A program made the position numbers and the translations under genes. A stretch of 60,000 nt of DNA from Nymphaea colorata (Eukaryota; Streptophyta; Magnoliopsida; Nymphaeales; Nymphaeaceae). Positions 1-10,130 of this stretch are shown one piece after another. Below the pieces are notes generated by a model. That model saw only the letters and a list, made by a program, of their open reading frames with translations, was not told the origin of the DNA and did not search any database. The stretch spans positions 4,490,001-4,550,000 of the forward strand of contig NC_045147.1 in assembly GCF_008831285.2 (NCBI RefSeq), given 5' to 3'. How positions within the stretch are numbered: the first letter of the stretch is position 1; every line of letters begins with the position of its first letter.

Positions 1-244
1 TAAATATGAAATTCTGATAGGACAACTGATTTTGTATTATGTTTTTAAATAAATCGATGTGAATGTGTTCTTATCAATCAATGCATGCAAGCAAAACCAA
101 GTGTGGTTCAGTTATACTAGAAATTCTAGTTTTGTTCTTTCCTCTTTAGTTAGTTGTTTATTTTCCTTTTCAACTAACTTTGAATTTGTGGTTTTTAGAT
201 CCCTTACCGTATCTTAAAAGCAAGAGCCGATTCCTAACTTTCAC

Positions 245-248
<4 letters not shown>

Positions 249-326
<78 letters not shown>
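249..326. repeat. (TA)n microsatellite
   Basis: About 39 uninterrupted TA units that run directly into the left end of the inverted-repeat element at 328. A shorter TA run (546-563) separates that element from a third copy of its arm, so the element(s) appear to have inserted into, or carried along, TA-rich DNA. Open frames of alternating I and Y across it are artefacts. Confidence 0.97.
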
Positions 327-327
<1 letters not shown>

Positions 328-328
<1 letters not shown>

Positions 329-545
329 ATTCCTATAGGTGGGTGTTGCAACTGAAGTTGGCAATAGATGCCTTATGGTTTAAGGCATCCCCAATGCTTG
401 CTCTAATTACAAATTGTGTATTAAATACATACTATTTGTTGTATGTATTTAATACACAATTTGTAATTAGAGCAAGCATTGGGGATGCCTTAAACCATAA
501 GGCATCTATTGCCAACTTCAGTTGCAACACCCACCTATAGGAATC
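328..545. mobile_element. Fold-back / MITE-like element with perfect 105-bp arms
   Basis: Bases 328-432 and 441-545 are exact reverse complements of each other, separated by an 8-base loop. Each arm starts with GATTCCTATAGGTGGGTG at its outer end and contains a shorter internal palindrome around GATGCCTTATGG. TA dinucleotides flank both outer ends. A perfect 105-bp inverted repeat implies recent formation or active homogenisation. No coding capacity is visible; open frames through it are only translations of the palindrome. The family is not recognised. The TA-rich flanks would suit a TA-targeting element such as a Stowaway/Mariner type, but the length and ends are not diagnostic. Confidence 0.85.
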
Positions 546-563
546 TATATATATATATATATA

Positions 564-668
564 GATTCCTATAGGTGGGTGTTGCAACTGAAGTTGGCAA
601 TAGATGCCTTATGGTTTAAGGCATCCCCAATGCTTGCTCTAATTACAAATTGTGTATTAAATACATAC
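564..668 (+). mobile_element. Third copy of the 105-bp arm, direct orientation
   Basis: Identical by eye to arm 328-432 over all 105 bases and in the same orientation, separated from the inverted pair by an 18-base TA run. It is a solo arm: what follows (ACATATTTG...) only loosely resembles the loop of the inverted pair. The arrangement arm / inverted arm / arm suggests unequal exchange or template switching during replication of the hairpin. Confidence 0.85.
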
Positions 669-1126
669 ACATATTTGTAGCCTATGAGCTGCTTAATTTT
701 TAAGTACTTTAGGCTGTTTACATGCAATGTAGAAGAGAGGCATAATAAGTGACCTCCACTTATGTCCTTCCCAAGCAATTAACTACTTATGAATTGGGAA
801 AGTTACCAACTCCATTTGTAAATGATAAATATTAGTTGGTTGCTAGTTCACATGGCTTCTGAATGATAAATATTGTTCTCATGGTTGTGTTGGACTGTTG
901 GGTTCCCTTGCATTTTATGATATTTATCCCAATGATGAAGTAGTTTTTTTTGGTATTCTGTGTAAGGATGTCTTCTGTCTATGTAAGGATGTCTTCTTTT
1001 GGTATTCCCTTAGATTGTAAGGATGTCTTTTGTTGGTATTCCCTTAGATTGTAATATGTTTCTGTTAAACTTCATGTTCAAATAGGAGAATAGCTTGATC
1101 AGAAGGGAAAAACACTAGTTTGAAGA
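669..1126. other. No gene seen; short local repeats
   Basis: AT-rich spacer between the inverted-repeat element and the hAT pseudogene. It holds a short imperfect triplication of AAGGATGTCTTCTG / TGGTATTCCCTTAGATTG around 965-1050. It could include the left end of the hAT element, but terminal inverted repeats and an 8-bp target duplication were not found. Confidence 0.4.
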
Positions 1127-3179
1127 ATGACAAATTTAGGAAGAAATATCATTGATAAGGGAAAACAAATATGTGATTCGAGACAGAGTTCAGATGATGT
1201 CCCAATCGGAGTACATTATTTTAATGAAACTCCTATGGATTCGCAAGACACTGAAAATGAAGGAGTTTCAATAGATGCTCTTGAAGTATGTATAAGTGGT
1301 GCAAAAAGATCAAGGTCAAAGACTTCTACAATATGGAATGATTTTGACGAGGTCATTATAAATTGTATCAAAAAAAAAATGTAAGTACTGCAGTACATTA
1401 TTTTTGATAAGTGCAGGAGGTTCTACATCATCAATGAGAAGATACAAATGTTTGACATGTTTTGCTAACAAAAAGCAAACGATTTTAAGTTTTAAATATG
1501 GGAATACTTCAAATGTCACGAAGAAGCTTATGGAAATGGGTTCCAACATCGATGCTCAAGCAATAAGAGAGATAATTACAAAACTAGTGGCAACCGGAGA
1601 ACATGCTTTTTCCATAGTGAATAATTGTTGGTTTAGGTTCCTTCTTAGGCTTGGTTTTCTTAATTGGGTGCCAGTTTCAGAACGACAGTTAAGAGAGATG
1701 TCATAAAATTATATGAAGATGAAAATAAAAAATTGTTTCTTGTCTTGAAGGGTGTTGATAAGATTGCTTTGACTACAGATATGTGGACGTCAAACCAACA
1801 ACTTGGATATATGGCATTAACAGCACATTTCATTGATAAAGAGTGGAATATGCAACAACGTATCATCAACTTTACCGAAGTTGAGCCACCTCATACTGGG
1901 TTAGTTTTAGCAAATGTAATTGCTAAGCATCTTGCAGAGTGGGAGATTAAAAAAAATATATCTATTACAGTTGACAACGCTTCATCAAATGATGTTCTTG
2001 TTAGAAAATTAAAAGAGAACATGAAAAAAAGTGGCATCAACTTGTATTATGGAGGTAAATTTTTTCATGTGCGATGTTGTGCACATATTTTGAATCTAAT
2101 GGTACAAGATGGGTTGAGTGCCATTATAGATGAAATCGTTAGCATTAGAGATGTAGTAAAATATATCAAAGTTTCACCTTCAAGAATCCATGGTTTTGCA
2201 GCTGCAGCTAGAGAGTTGAAAATTTCAACGACAAAGAAGTTAGTGTTAGATGTACCAACTCGATGGAATTCAACATATTTTATGTTCAAAACAGCTCTTG
2301 CATATAAAGATGCTTTTGCAAGATATAGCATGAAAGACCCAGGCTTAGTATGGTTGCTTGGACCTAAGGATTGAGAAAAAATAGCAGTGATATGTGATTT
2401 TCTTCAATTTTTCTATGATGTGTCCACTTTATTTTCTGGGTCATCTTATGCAACAGCGAACTTGTATTTTCTTGAAATTTGGAGAGTTAAAGAAATATTG
2501 CAGGAAAAGGTTGAAAATGAAGGTGGGTTTATGAAGGCAATGGCAGTGAAAATGAAGGAGAAATTTGATAAATATTGGAAATCATGTAACTTGTTAATGA
2601 TTATTGCATCCATATTAGATCCACGCATGAAACTCACATTATCAGAATTTGTCTTTTCAAGAATTTACCAGTCAAGAGAAGAAAGGGAAGAACAAATGCA
2701 AATGATAAAACAATCTTTACAAGATGTTTATGAAAGTTACATTCAAAGAAATGAAGTGGATGTCAATATTTCTACTGCATCAACTCATTCCTCTAGTATT
2801 CAAGGTCAAGAGAGTCGAGACACCACGTGGTGGAAGAAAACTATTTTTTAAGTTCATAGGTAAAGCTGAGAATGTTTCTTTTCAGGTCACCAAATCTGAG
2901 ATAGACACATATTTGGAGGACAGATTGATTAAGCATGATAATAATGGTGATGAAGATTTTTTCAATATTTTGCAATGGTGGAAGAATAAGGAATCTAAGT
3001 ATCGAATTCTTTCACAAATGGCACGTGATCTGTTGTCAATTCCAATAACTTCTGTTGCTTCAGAAAAAGCATTTAGTACAAGAGGTCGAATTGTTAATGA
3101 TAGTTGTAGTTCATTGATGCCAAAAACAGTTGAAGCTTTGGTTTGTTTGGGTTATTGGGTAAAGAATGATGGTGATTGA
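1127..3179 (+). pseudogene. Decayed hAT-family transposase (BED finger, RICESLEEPER-like)
   Basis: hAT transposases cut and paste DNA through an RNase H-like fold split by an insertion. Pieces appear in the expected order. A BED-finger remnant lies at 1320-1490 (TSTIWNDFDEV, then SAGGSTSSMRR), though the Cys/His pattern is damaged. The catalytic-domain start carries TTDMWTS (near 1770), then VDNASSND and CCAHILNLM (1970-2100), and DVPTRWNSTY (about 2250). An RNase H-like segment sits at 2400-2640. The C-terminal dimerisation region at 2940-3165 carries WWK and SEKAFS. The two Asp and the terminal Glu expected of the active site are still present. The frame is broken near 1384-1404 and 1660, by a TGA at 2372-2374, and by a frameshift near 2810-2840. 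Family identity is secure; element ends were not found. It is dead as it stands. Confidence 0.9.
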
Positions 3180-3595
3180 ATGCATGAAGTTTTAACAAAA
3201 GTAAGTATGTTTTGAAGAAATTGTATTCATTAAATATTTTGTGAATAATTTGTTAATTGACTATATGTATTTCTTTTAGGTTGAGGATGAATCAAGTGAA
3301 TATATATCATTAGAATGATTCAAGTTGCCTCTTAGTAATGCTTGTTTTTTCTCGTTGTTTTGTTTTCTTCTTTTTCTTGATCTAATGTAATTCTAGTGTA
3401 TGTTTCAGTTGCCCCCTGCAATTTTCTGTTTTGATGTCCAATGTTCATGACTCATGATTGTGTGAAGAGCTTCTATATGAAGTGAGTATGTGAATTCGAG
3501 TTAGTGATACCGTTTCTTAACTTTCCTTTACCTCTTAAGAACAGTATTTTAAATTTGGCAATAATGTGACATAGCCTTTTTTCTATGTTATTCAG
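3180..3595. other. No gene seen
   Basis: AT-rich sequence after the hAT frame. A short exon-like stretch after a pyrimidine-AG at 3278-3280 ends in a TGA near 3318 and could be the tail of the transposase transcript. Nothing else is supported. Confidence 0.35.
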
Positions 3596-3790
3596 GAGGT
3601 TGCTGTTATTGTGGCTAGAGAAAGGGATGGTTCATTTTTAAGTTTTGGCTCCTTGAGAGGAGAGAGGGTTCTCAAAACATTTGTTCACATATTTTTACAT
3701 ACTTCTGAACAAGCTAATTATGTAGAAGTCCCATTCATTTGGAATGAATTTGATGGGCTAGTTTTCTGCAGTCATTTGATTTGTTTATGA
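3596..3790 (+). pseudogene. Unidentified exon-like fragment
   Basis: After a polypyrimidine-CAG at 3593-3595 the frame stays open for 64 codons with protein-like composition (begins EVAVIVARERDG, contains RGERVLKTFVH and VEVPFIWNEFDG) and ends at TGA 3788-3790. I do not recognise the source protein. It lies upstream of other intron-containing fragments of unrelated genes, so it is probably part of the same captured or duplicated mosaic. Confidence 0.4.
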
Positions 3791-4580
3791 TATACCATGT
3801 CTCTTTCGGCAATTTATTTTCAGGTCATAAGTGAATTCATTTTGCTTATCTAAAATATCTATTGATGTATATGTATTTGTTTATAATGACTAGTCTGGGC
3901 TTCAGACCTGGAGCCAAACCCCAGGGCCAGACTTTGTGAAATGGTTGTCATTTGGCCTTTCTTGGCAGCCCAGGAACAAGTACAGCTCTGTTTCCATGAA
4001 ACGTACATTTTTTATTTTTTACTCTGTGGATTTAGCCCTCTTCCTTGCCCCGATTTGATATCATTGAGTTATGCGGATTCAGAAAATGATAATTCAATCA
4101 AACTTTTATTGGTTATATTCTTTATCTTATGATTCTCGTGCTTGATTTTTTTTATTAACCATTTTCCTGGATTACAAATAAATTCTTTATGAATAATCTT
4201 TCAGAATTTCTTTGATTGATACACTTTCCATTTGTTATATTGAACAAATCTGCTAACATCATATACTTGGTTACGCTATTATATTAGGCACTAGGTCATT
4301 TTCTGGTCTGTTGCTAGGCGATTCTTTATCAAGCAAGCCATGTTAAATATTATCATCTGCATTATTGACTTTGTGTTCTTAAACTTTGAAAAGATGTTTT
4401 GAATCCTCAAGAAGTCAAGGGATAGCTAATCAAGTGTGACGAAAACAAATACTAGCTGTTTGAGAACCAGAATGAATCATTTTGTAATCAAACTCATTTT
4501 TAACAAACCTCACATGTATACTGATTTGCATCATTCATGTTCGTCTTTGGATATGTATACCTTTTGTTCCTTTCTTTCAG

Positions 4581-4781
4581 AAATTTCTGGTGCATCGTTG
4601 CCTTGTATATGGAGGCTGTTCTAATTCAAAAATTAAAAGCCTTTTACCGTCCATTGGTGAAAGTGGATGAATTTTTTAGTACAACTCCTTCATCTGAAGC
4701 TTCTGCATGTGGAAAATGAGTCCAAGTCCTTGCTTGTGAAGCTTTTGCAATTGGGAAATGACATAATCTCTATGTTAACAG
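4581..4781 (+). pseudogene. Unidentified exon-like fragment with frameshifts
   Basis: Bounded by a good acceptor (TTTCTTTCAG, ending 4580) and a good donor (ACAG then GTAAAA at 4782). Protein-like segments occur in all three frames in succession: LVHRCLVYGGCSNSK, then EFFSTTPSSEAS, then ENESKSLLVKLLQLGND. This is the pattern of an old exon with small indels. The source gene is not recognised. It directly precedes the methionyl-tRNA synthetase exons but does not match that protein upstream of its KFPKSKG motif. Confidence 0.4.
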
Positions 4782-4859
4782 GTAAAACTATGGTTGCATT
4801 CTGCTGTCCATTGCTTTCTGCTGGTTGACCTATTTGTTATTTTCATCAAAATTTTCTGC

Positions 4860-5187
4860 AGGGAAATTTCCCAAAAGTAAGGGTATGGGTGTTTTTGGAA
4901 ATGATGCAACGAGTACAAATATTCCTGTTGAAGTATGGCGCTATTACTTGCTAACTAATCGGCCTGAGGTATTCAATACTAAAAGAAGTTTCATTGTTAC
5001 TTTCGTTGTTCCTAAAATCATGATTGCATAACTTTGTTCATATAGACTAACATACTAATATTGCATCTGCTAGGTGTCAGATACCCTGTTTACATGGAAA
5101 GATTTGCAGGCGAAATAGAACGGTGAGCTTTTGAAGAATTTGGGAAACTTCTTTCATAGAGTCTTGAGCTTCATTGCCAAACCTTCA
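4860..5187 (+). pseudogene. Methionyl-tRNA synthetase fragment (two exons, broken)
   Basis: Methionyl-tRNA synthetase charges tRNA-Met in translation. Two adjacent exons of the cytosolic plant enzyme are visible. The first (4860-4968) encodes [15 protein letters not shown] and [16 protein letters not shown], the region of the KMSKS-type ATP-binding loop, here PKSKG. The second (5074-5187) encodes VSDTLFTWKDLQAK and NLGNFFHRVLSFIAKP. The intron between them is kept, so this is a DNA-level copy and not a processed pseudogene. An in-frame TAG follows QAK at about 5117, and no catalytic-domain start or C-terminal tRNA-binding region is present. Roughly 70 codons survive of a protein of about 800. 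It is non-functional. Confidence 0.85.
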
Positions 5188-5419
5188 GGTTGGTACAAGT
5201 TCTGTTAGTGGCCTAGTGGCCTTCAGTCATTGACAGTTATTGGTCCTAACCATGTAGATTTCTGCAGCTAGCTTCTGTGCACTTCACTATGAAGGCTTGT
5301 TTGGTTGGTTAGGATAAAACCAGTTCTTTACTGGTTATTTTATTGATGTTTTCACATAGTAGATAGAAGTTCAGGTTTTTAGATACTAACCCTGGATCTT
5401 GAAATGTTCATACTTGCAG

Positions 5420-5641
5420 AATGTGTCTCCTGCTTCCTACAGGCTTGCAGTCTCTGTCATCCAAAATTGCATAGAAAAGCTTGAGCCTTTTGTCCGAAGG
5501 TTCTTGGAATCATCATTTATTGATAGAGGAGCTAGAGGCAGTGAACTTGGAGAAGTTTATCACGAAATTATTTTTGAAATTTTCCAGTGTGCCCCTCAGA
5601 TGCTTCTTGCTGTGATCCCGAACTTGATACAGGAATTGCTT
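5420..5641 (+). pseudogene. PDS5-like cohesin cofactor, single exon fragment
   Basis: One open 74-codon exon bordered by TTGCAG (acceptor) and GTATGT (donor). It contains NVSPASYRLAVSVIQNC, KLEPFVRRFLES, and CAPQMLLAVIPNLIQELL, which match the HEAT-repeat part of plant PDS5 proteins that hold cohesin on chromatids. The rest of a PDS5 gene (over 20 exons) is absent. After the donor no continuing exon is found before the GAGCTC-rich stretch and the retrotransposon at 6.1 kb. It sits in the same orientation as the methionyl-tRNA synthetase fragment, suggesting joint capture. Confidence 0.75.
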
Positions 5642-5904
5642 GTATGTATAATGTATTCCAAAAATTATTGGTTGTTGAACATAATTAATGCCAGGTGGTT
5701 TTATATATCTTTTTGATGAAACTGTTAGCTGTAGAAATTCTTAATTTTCTATGAAGTCATGCACTATTGCTTGTATCATAAGTAGGAAATGCTTATACAT
5801 GTTCCAGAATTCTTGGCTTCTGCATTTTTGTGTCTGCCACATGCTTGGCAAGGCACTCCATTTTTGTGAAGCTATTTTAGTACAATTGGTTTGATTCAGT
5901 AAAC

Positions 5905-6085
5905 AAGTTAAACGAGTCGAGCTCGACTATTGGTTTAATTCTTAAACTAAACGAGTTAAATGAGTCGAGCTCGAGCTCGACTATATATAGTCGAGTCGAG
6001 CTCGAGCTCGAGCCCTTTGAGCCAAGTCAAGCTCGAGCTGGGCAAGCTCGGGCTCGACTTGGCTCGTGTGCAGCCCTACCTAGGA
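5905..6085. mobile_element. GAGCTCGAG-rich stretch, probable non-autonomous TE end
   Basis: Repeated palindromic GAGCTCGAGCTCGA units with a core palindrome around CTATATATAG, ending at GTGCAGCCCTACCTAGG. Read on the minus strand the end is TAGGGCTGCACACGAGCC followed by GAGC-rich DNA, which resembles the ends of plant hAT-type non-autonomous elements. The opposite end was not found, so the assignment is tentative. It abuts the copia remnant that begins at about 6090. Confidence 0.45.
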
Positions 6086-6089
6086 ATGC

Positions 6090-7938
6090 ATATCCCTTAG
6101 AGTGCTCACAGTATCTGATAAAGATGAATTTTGTTCTTCGTGGACCCCATTTTCCATGTAGATGAGAAGGATCGTGAACATATTCCATTGAAATCCCAAG
6201 TTCTTAGAAGGCTAAGGTCAGGTAGTCTGCCTATCCATAGTTTATAATGAGTTGATGAAACAAATTTAGTAGGAACATGTTAAGGATGTGTGTCGTGGTC
6301 AATAAACAATTCCCTCAAAAAGAGATAAGCAATTGTGTTTAAGCCATCATAGATTTGACCGTTTCCATTAAGGTTCTATTTCTTCTTTCTACAACTCTAT
6401 TATGTTGTAGAATATGAGGACTGGTCAATTGTCCATCTATTCTTTTCTCATCACCCAGTTCCTTGAACTATTCTGACAAAGACAAATATTCTCTACCTCA
6501 GTCTGTTCTAAGAACTTTGATTCTTTGATCAAGTTGGATTTCTTCCAAATTCATAAAGCGTCTGAAACAATCTAGCGCTTCAGATTTTATGGTTAATAAG
6601 ATTTACATTCCAATACCTAGAGTAGTCATCAATAAACGTAATAAAATATAACACATTCGTGTCGACTAGCTACACTCATAGGACCACATATGTCTAAAAG
6701 AAATAATTGCAATGCAGTATCAGCCATAGTTGCCTTCCCAAATAGTTTTCGTGTTGACTTTTCTGCTAAGCAATGTTCATAGATTGGCATGTCAAATTTC
6801 ATGAGGGACCCCAATAATCCCTCACATGCGAGTCTATCTATCCTTTTTTGTCCAGTATGCCTCGGGTGAGCCTGCCAAGTTAACACATTCATTCACATTT
6901 ATATATGTATTACAATATTCACCATTCACATAGCAAGAATTAAAACGAATATCCAACACAAAGAAACCGTTAGATAGAACACCATAGTAGATCACATAGT
7001 TTTTCAATAACAGAATTGTCTTAAAAAATAAATCTATAACCAAAAGTTAGTAAAGTGGAAACTAAACAAGGTTTCGTCGAATATCAAGAACACATAGTAT
7101 ATCATGCAGCAGAAGACTTTGTCTACTATATAGAGATAGTTGACAGGTTCCTATACCACAAACCTCTGCACGACTGTTGTTTCCCAGGAACAACCACAAT
7201 CTTTTAGTTGAGATTTTCTAATATTCGACAAACGTGATACAATCACGTGTTACGTGGTCTATTGCTCTCAAGTCTACAATCCATAAAGAATGAGATTCAA
7301 CAGTTAGAGCACAACTAGAAACAACTGAATAAGCAGACTAGGTCATCGAGATGCAAACCTTATCTGGTTCATGCACCTTCTTAGGTTTGCTGCATTCTCT
7401 TGCGAAGTGACCAAGCGGACCACAATTAGAACATTTTATTTTTTCCTTGTCCTTTTTCCAGTGTGCTTTCTGCGACGTCGTAGTTTTTCGTCATACTTCT
7501 TTTTGCTCTATGTTTTAATGTGGTTGCCCCTGAACCTCTTTGGATCAAATCCTCCCTTCTAGTTATGACAATGAACATTCCTAAAATTCTCAGATATGCA
7601 GGCCTGATTGTTGGACTTAGCAGCCTCAAGGCACACATATTCCAGCTCCAGGTGATGAGAAATCTCATCAAAAGTCTTTATGCTCTCATTATGAGTTATA
7701 TTAATTTTCATGTGTTCCCAATCATTTGGTAGTGGTCTTATCGCTTGTTGATTCATTGTGTGTTGATACTATTTTCTATATGAATTAAATTTGATTGCAA
7801 CCTTTCTAAGCTTAGTAACTGAAGTGCCTCCAAACTTGTCTTTGAAGCTATCCACATACGACGTGCTGCCTCATAATGTTCATATTGACACATTATATTA
7901 TCATGAATTGAGCATAACATTATGACATAATAAGGCAC
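6090..7938 (-). mobile_element. Truncated Ty1/copia retrotransposon (gag to integrase), antisense
   Basis: Reading the minus strand from 7938 downward gives copia gag pieces (RRMWIASKTSLEALQLL; then LPNDWEHMKINITHN and HHLELE), a zinc-knuckle region ending ECSKPKKVHEPD near 7360-7420, a decayed protease/linker, then the GAG-pre-integrase and integrase start (HTGQKRIDRLACEGLLGSL, CEHCLAEKSTRKLFGKA, LDICGPMSV) at 6629-6870, and integrase core traces down to about 6120. Frames change often and stops are frequent. No LTRs, reverse transcriptase or RNase H are seen. Both ends are cut: by a GAGCTC-rich element on one side and by a second, opposite copia element on the other. Confidence 0.85.
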
Positions 7939-7941
7939 ACA

Positions 7942-8103
7942 ACAACAAACTTGGCAACAGCAAAATCAAATCCAATATTGTTGCTGAAGATAACACAAGT
8001 GATATTGAAGGAAAGATTGTCGACAACAAACTCGGCAACAACAAAATCAAATCCAATATTGTCGCTGAAGATAACATAGGAGATATTGAAGGAAAGATTG
8101 ACG
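7942..8103 (+). repeat. 81-bp tandem duplication
   Basis: Copy 1 is 7942-8022 and copy 2 is 8023-8103. They differ at only a handful of positions (for example AACTTGG/AACTCGG, ATTGTTG/ATTGTCG). The unit lies just upstream of the TATA-like and leader sequence of the sense copia element, so it may be part of that element's LTR; repeated blocks in LTR U3 regions can act as enhancers. It is 27 codons long, but no open frame of interest is apparent. Confidence 0.85.
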
Positions 8104-8343
8104 TTGATAAAGACAATCTCAGTTTAGTAACTATTCCACAAAATGAGAAAACTCTTGGTTGTGTAAATCAAGTAAATCCCAATAATTGGGGAGCTGATAA
8201 ATGTGTAAACTAAGCATATAAAACACTTCTCTTGACTTGAGAAAATAATAAGCAAGAGAATTATTTCTTCGTGGACGTAAACCTAAAAAGGTTGTACCAT
8301 GTTACATCTTGCCTTCTCTAATTTTTTGGTGTGATGTTTTGCA
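8104..8343 (+). promoter_or_regulatory. Probable copia LTR (U3/R/U5) with TATA-like box
   Basis: The stretch before the primer-binding site looks like a plant copia LTR end: CATATAAAACAC at about 8216-8227 as a TATA-like box, followed about 50 bases later by AATTATTTCTTCGTGGACGT and then GGTTGTACCATGTTACATC, a layout common in plant copia leaders. The 5' end of the LTR and a second LTR were not found, so the exact limits are unknown. Confidence 0.5.
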
Positions 8344-8355
8344 TGGCATCAGAGC
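8344..8355 (+). promoter_or_regulatory. Retrotransposon primer-binding site (tRNA-Met type)
   Basis: TGGCATCAGAGC matches the plant initiator tRNA-Met primer site TGGTATCAGAGC with one change (T to C). It is placed as expected, just after the LTR and 15 bases before a gag start codon at 8370. Confidence 0.8.
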
Positions 8356-8369
8356 ACCAGCATATATCA

Positions 8370-9900
8370 ATGGCGTCTCAATCATCAACACCAAAAGGGA
8401 ACACCTACAACATAGTTGCAGCTTCACCAAGATCTGGATCAGATACCATGAATCTACCATTTTTAGGTCTGACTTCCTCCATCATACTTGCTCCCACCAG
8501 TCTTTAGCATTTTTTATCTATAAAACTGTCTTCCAACAATTATTTACTTTGGGAGTCTCGGTTTACACCTATGCTTAAGAGTTATAATATGATGGCATAC
8601 ATTGATGGATTGTTCAAGTGTCCAAATGAGTTCTTGCCTGCTGAAGATGGCCAAGGAACTATTCTGAATCCAGCATTTTTGGAATGGCGTCAAAGTGATA
8701 AACTCTTACTGAGTTGGATCATCTCATCATTAAGTGAAGTAGTACATAGTCAAGTTGTAGGTCTTGACTCATCTTACAAAGGTTGAACCACCATAAAGCA
8801 TATTTATGCTACTTAGTCTAGAGCAAAAGTGCAACAATTTAAATTTGCATTACAAATCTGAAAAAGGGAACTAGTTCTATAAGAATATATTTTCATAAGG
8901 CCAAAGGCATAGCTCATTAGTTAGCTATGGCCTCCAAGCCTATCGACAAAGAAGACCTTGTTATGAATATTCTTTCTGGTCTCCCCACAAAGGAACATGA
9001 CGCTCTAAAAATTTCTTTGCACACTCGAGTTGATCCCATAAATTTGGAAGAGTTATATTCTTTACTTCTCATCTAGAAATCTAAAATTTCAAAACCTGAA
9101 AGCTTTGAAGATCCATCAGCCAATATGGTGCATCGACAAAATTTTAAGAATCACAACTACCGAGGAAAAACTAAGCAGCAAAGAGGGTGTTCAGGAAGCC
9201 GTCCTCAAGATAAGATGCTCTCTTGTCATGCTTGTAGTAATTGTGGACACTCTGCTTCTTAATGTCGAACTATATGTCAAGCTTGCAGAAAAACAAGACA
9301 TGGTGCATTGAACTATAAAATCTACAAATTTCAAAAGGAATCATCTTCTCCAGAGGCTTATCATATGGAAACTACACCTCAAACCGATGAAGGATTTTGG
9401 TACCCAGACACCGGCACTACCCATCATGTGACTGCAGACATAAACAATTTGTCTATGCACTCGGAATATTGTGGGCAAGATCAGTTAAGAGTTGAAAATG
9501 GTGCTGGTCTTCAGATCAAGAATGTTGGTAATGTTTCTCTCTATAGCTCAGACTCCAAATTTTTCATAAATAATGTGTTGCATGTTCCAACTATTTCCAA
9601 AAATCTACTATCTGTGCATAAATTTGCTTGTGACAATAATGTTGTTCTAAATTTGACTCAAATCATTGCTATGTTAAGAATTGGACAATAGAGGAGAAAC
9701 TTCTGAAAGGAGCAAATAAAGAGGTTTATATCAGCTAAAGCTACAACAAGTTAAGCAGTATGATGCAGCTCATCAGAAAACATCACTTATAGGAGAACGG
9801 GCCTCAATGGCAATTGGCATAATCAGATGGGACATCTTGATTTTAGAACTGTGAGGCATGTTTTCAATAAACTTGAATTACCCATTGGCAGCATGACTTG
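8370..9900 (+). mobile_element. Truncated Ty1/copia retrotransposon (gag, protease, integrase start)
   Basis: The ATG at 8370 opens a gag beginning MASQSSTPKG. An in-frame TAG at 8505-8507 interrupts it, after which the same frame continues with SSNNYLLWESRFTPMLKSY and MAYIDG, typical copia gag. Further gag pieces lie at 8880-9060, and a zinc-knuckle remnant near 9215-9310 has its last Cys replaced (NYK). The aspartic protease start WYPDTGTTHHVT is at about 9398. VLHVPTISKNLLSVHKF follows, then a GAG-pre-integrase trace NWHNQMGHLDFRTVRH near 9815. Nothing of the integrase core, reverse transcriptase or RNase H remains. It lies head to head with the antisense copia remnant. It cannot move by itself. 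Confidence 0.9.
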
Positions 9901-9906
9901 CAAGAA

Positions 9907-10130
9907 ATAGAAATGTATGCATAGCTTAGTTTGTTATTTCAGTCCGTGAAGATCAACTTGTCGTTGGCTCTTTGGCTCAATGAGGACTAGATTTTCATGG
10001 TTTTCTAGAAAGAACACATAGAAATAGCAATGTATGCATAGCTTAGTTTGTTATTTCACGCTGTGAAGATCATCTCGTCGCTGACTCTTGGGCTCGACAA
10101 GGACTAGATTTTCACAGTTTTTTAGAAAAC
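9907..10130 (+). repeat. 117-bp two-copy tandem duplication
   Basis: Copy 1 starts at 9907 and copy 2 at 10024. Both begin ATAG(A/C)AATGTATGCATAGC and run to ATTTTCA(T/C)(G/A)GTTTT(C/T)TAGAAA, with scattered substitutions, many of them C/T or G/A. The duplication begins exactly where the recognisable copia sequence stops, so it may mark the break point. Confidence 0.8.

Noticed and set aside
170-364. Open frame of alternating Ile-Tyr
   Set aside because: It is the translation of the (TA)n microsatellite; the same applies to frames at 51763-51991.
325-778. Open frames on both strands with shared sequence
   Set aside because: They translate the 105-bp inverted and direct copies and are not genes.
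4860-5641. A real fused MetRS-PDS5 gene
   Set aside because: In-frame stop in the MetRS part, single PDS5 exon, and absence of the remaining exons make it a relic mosaic.
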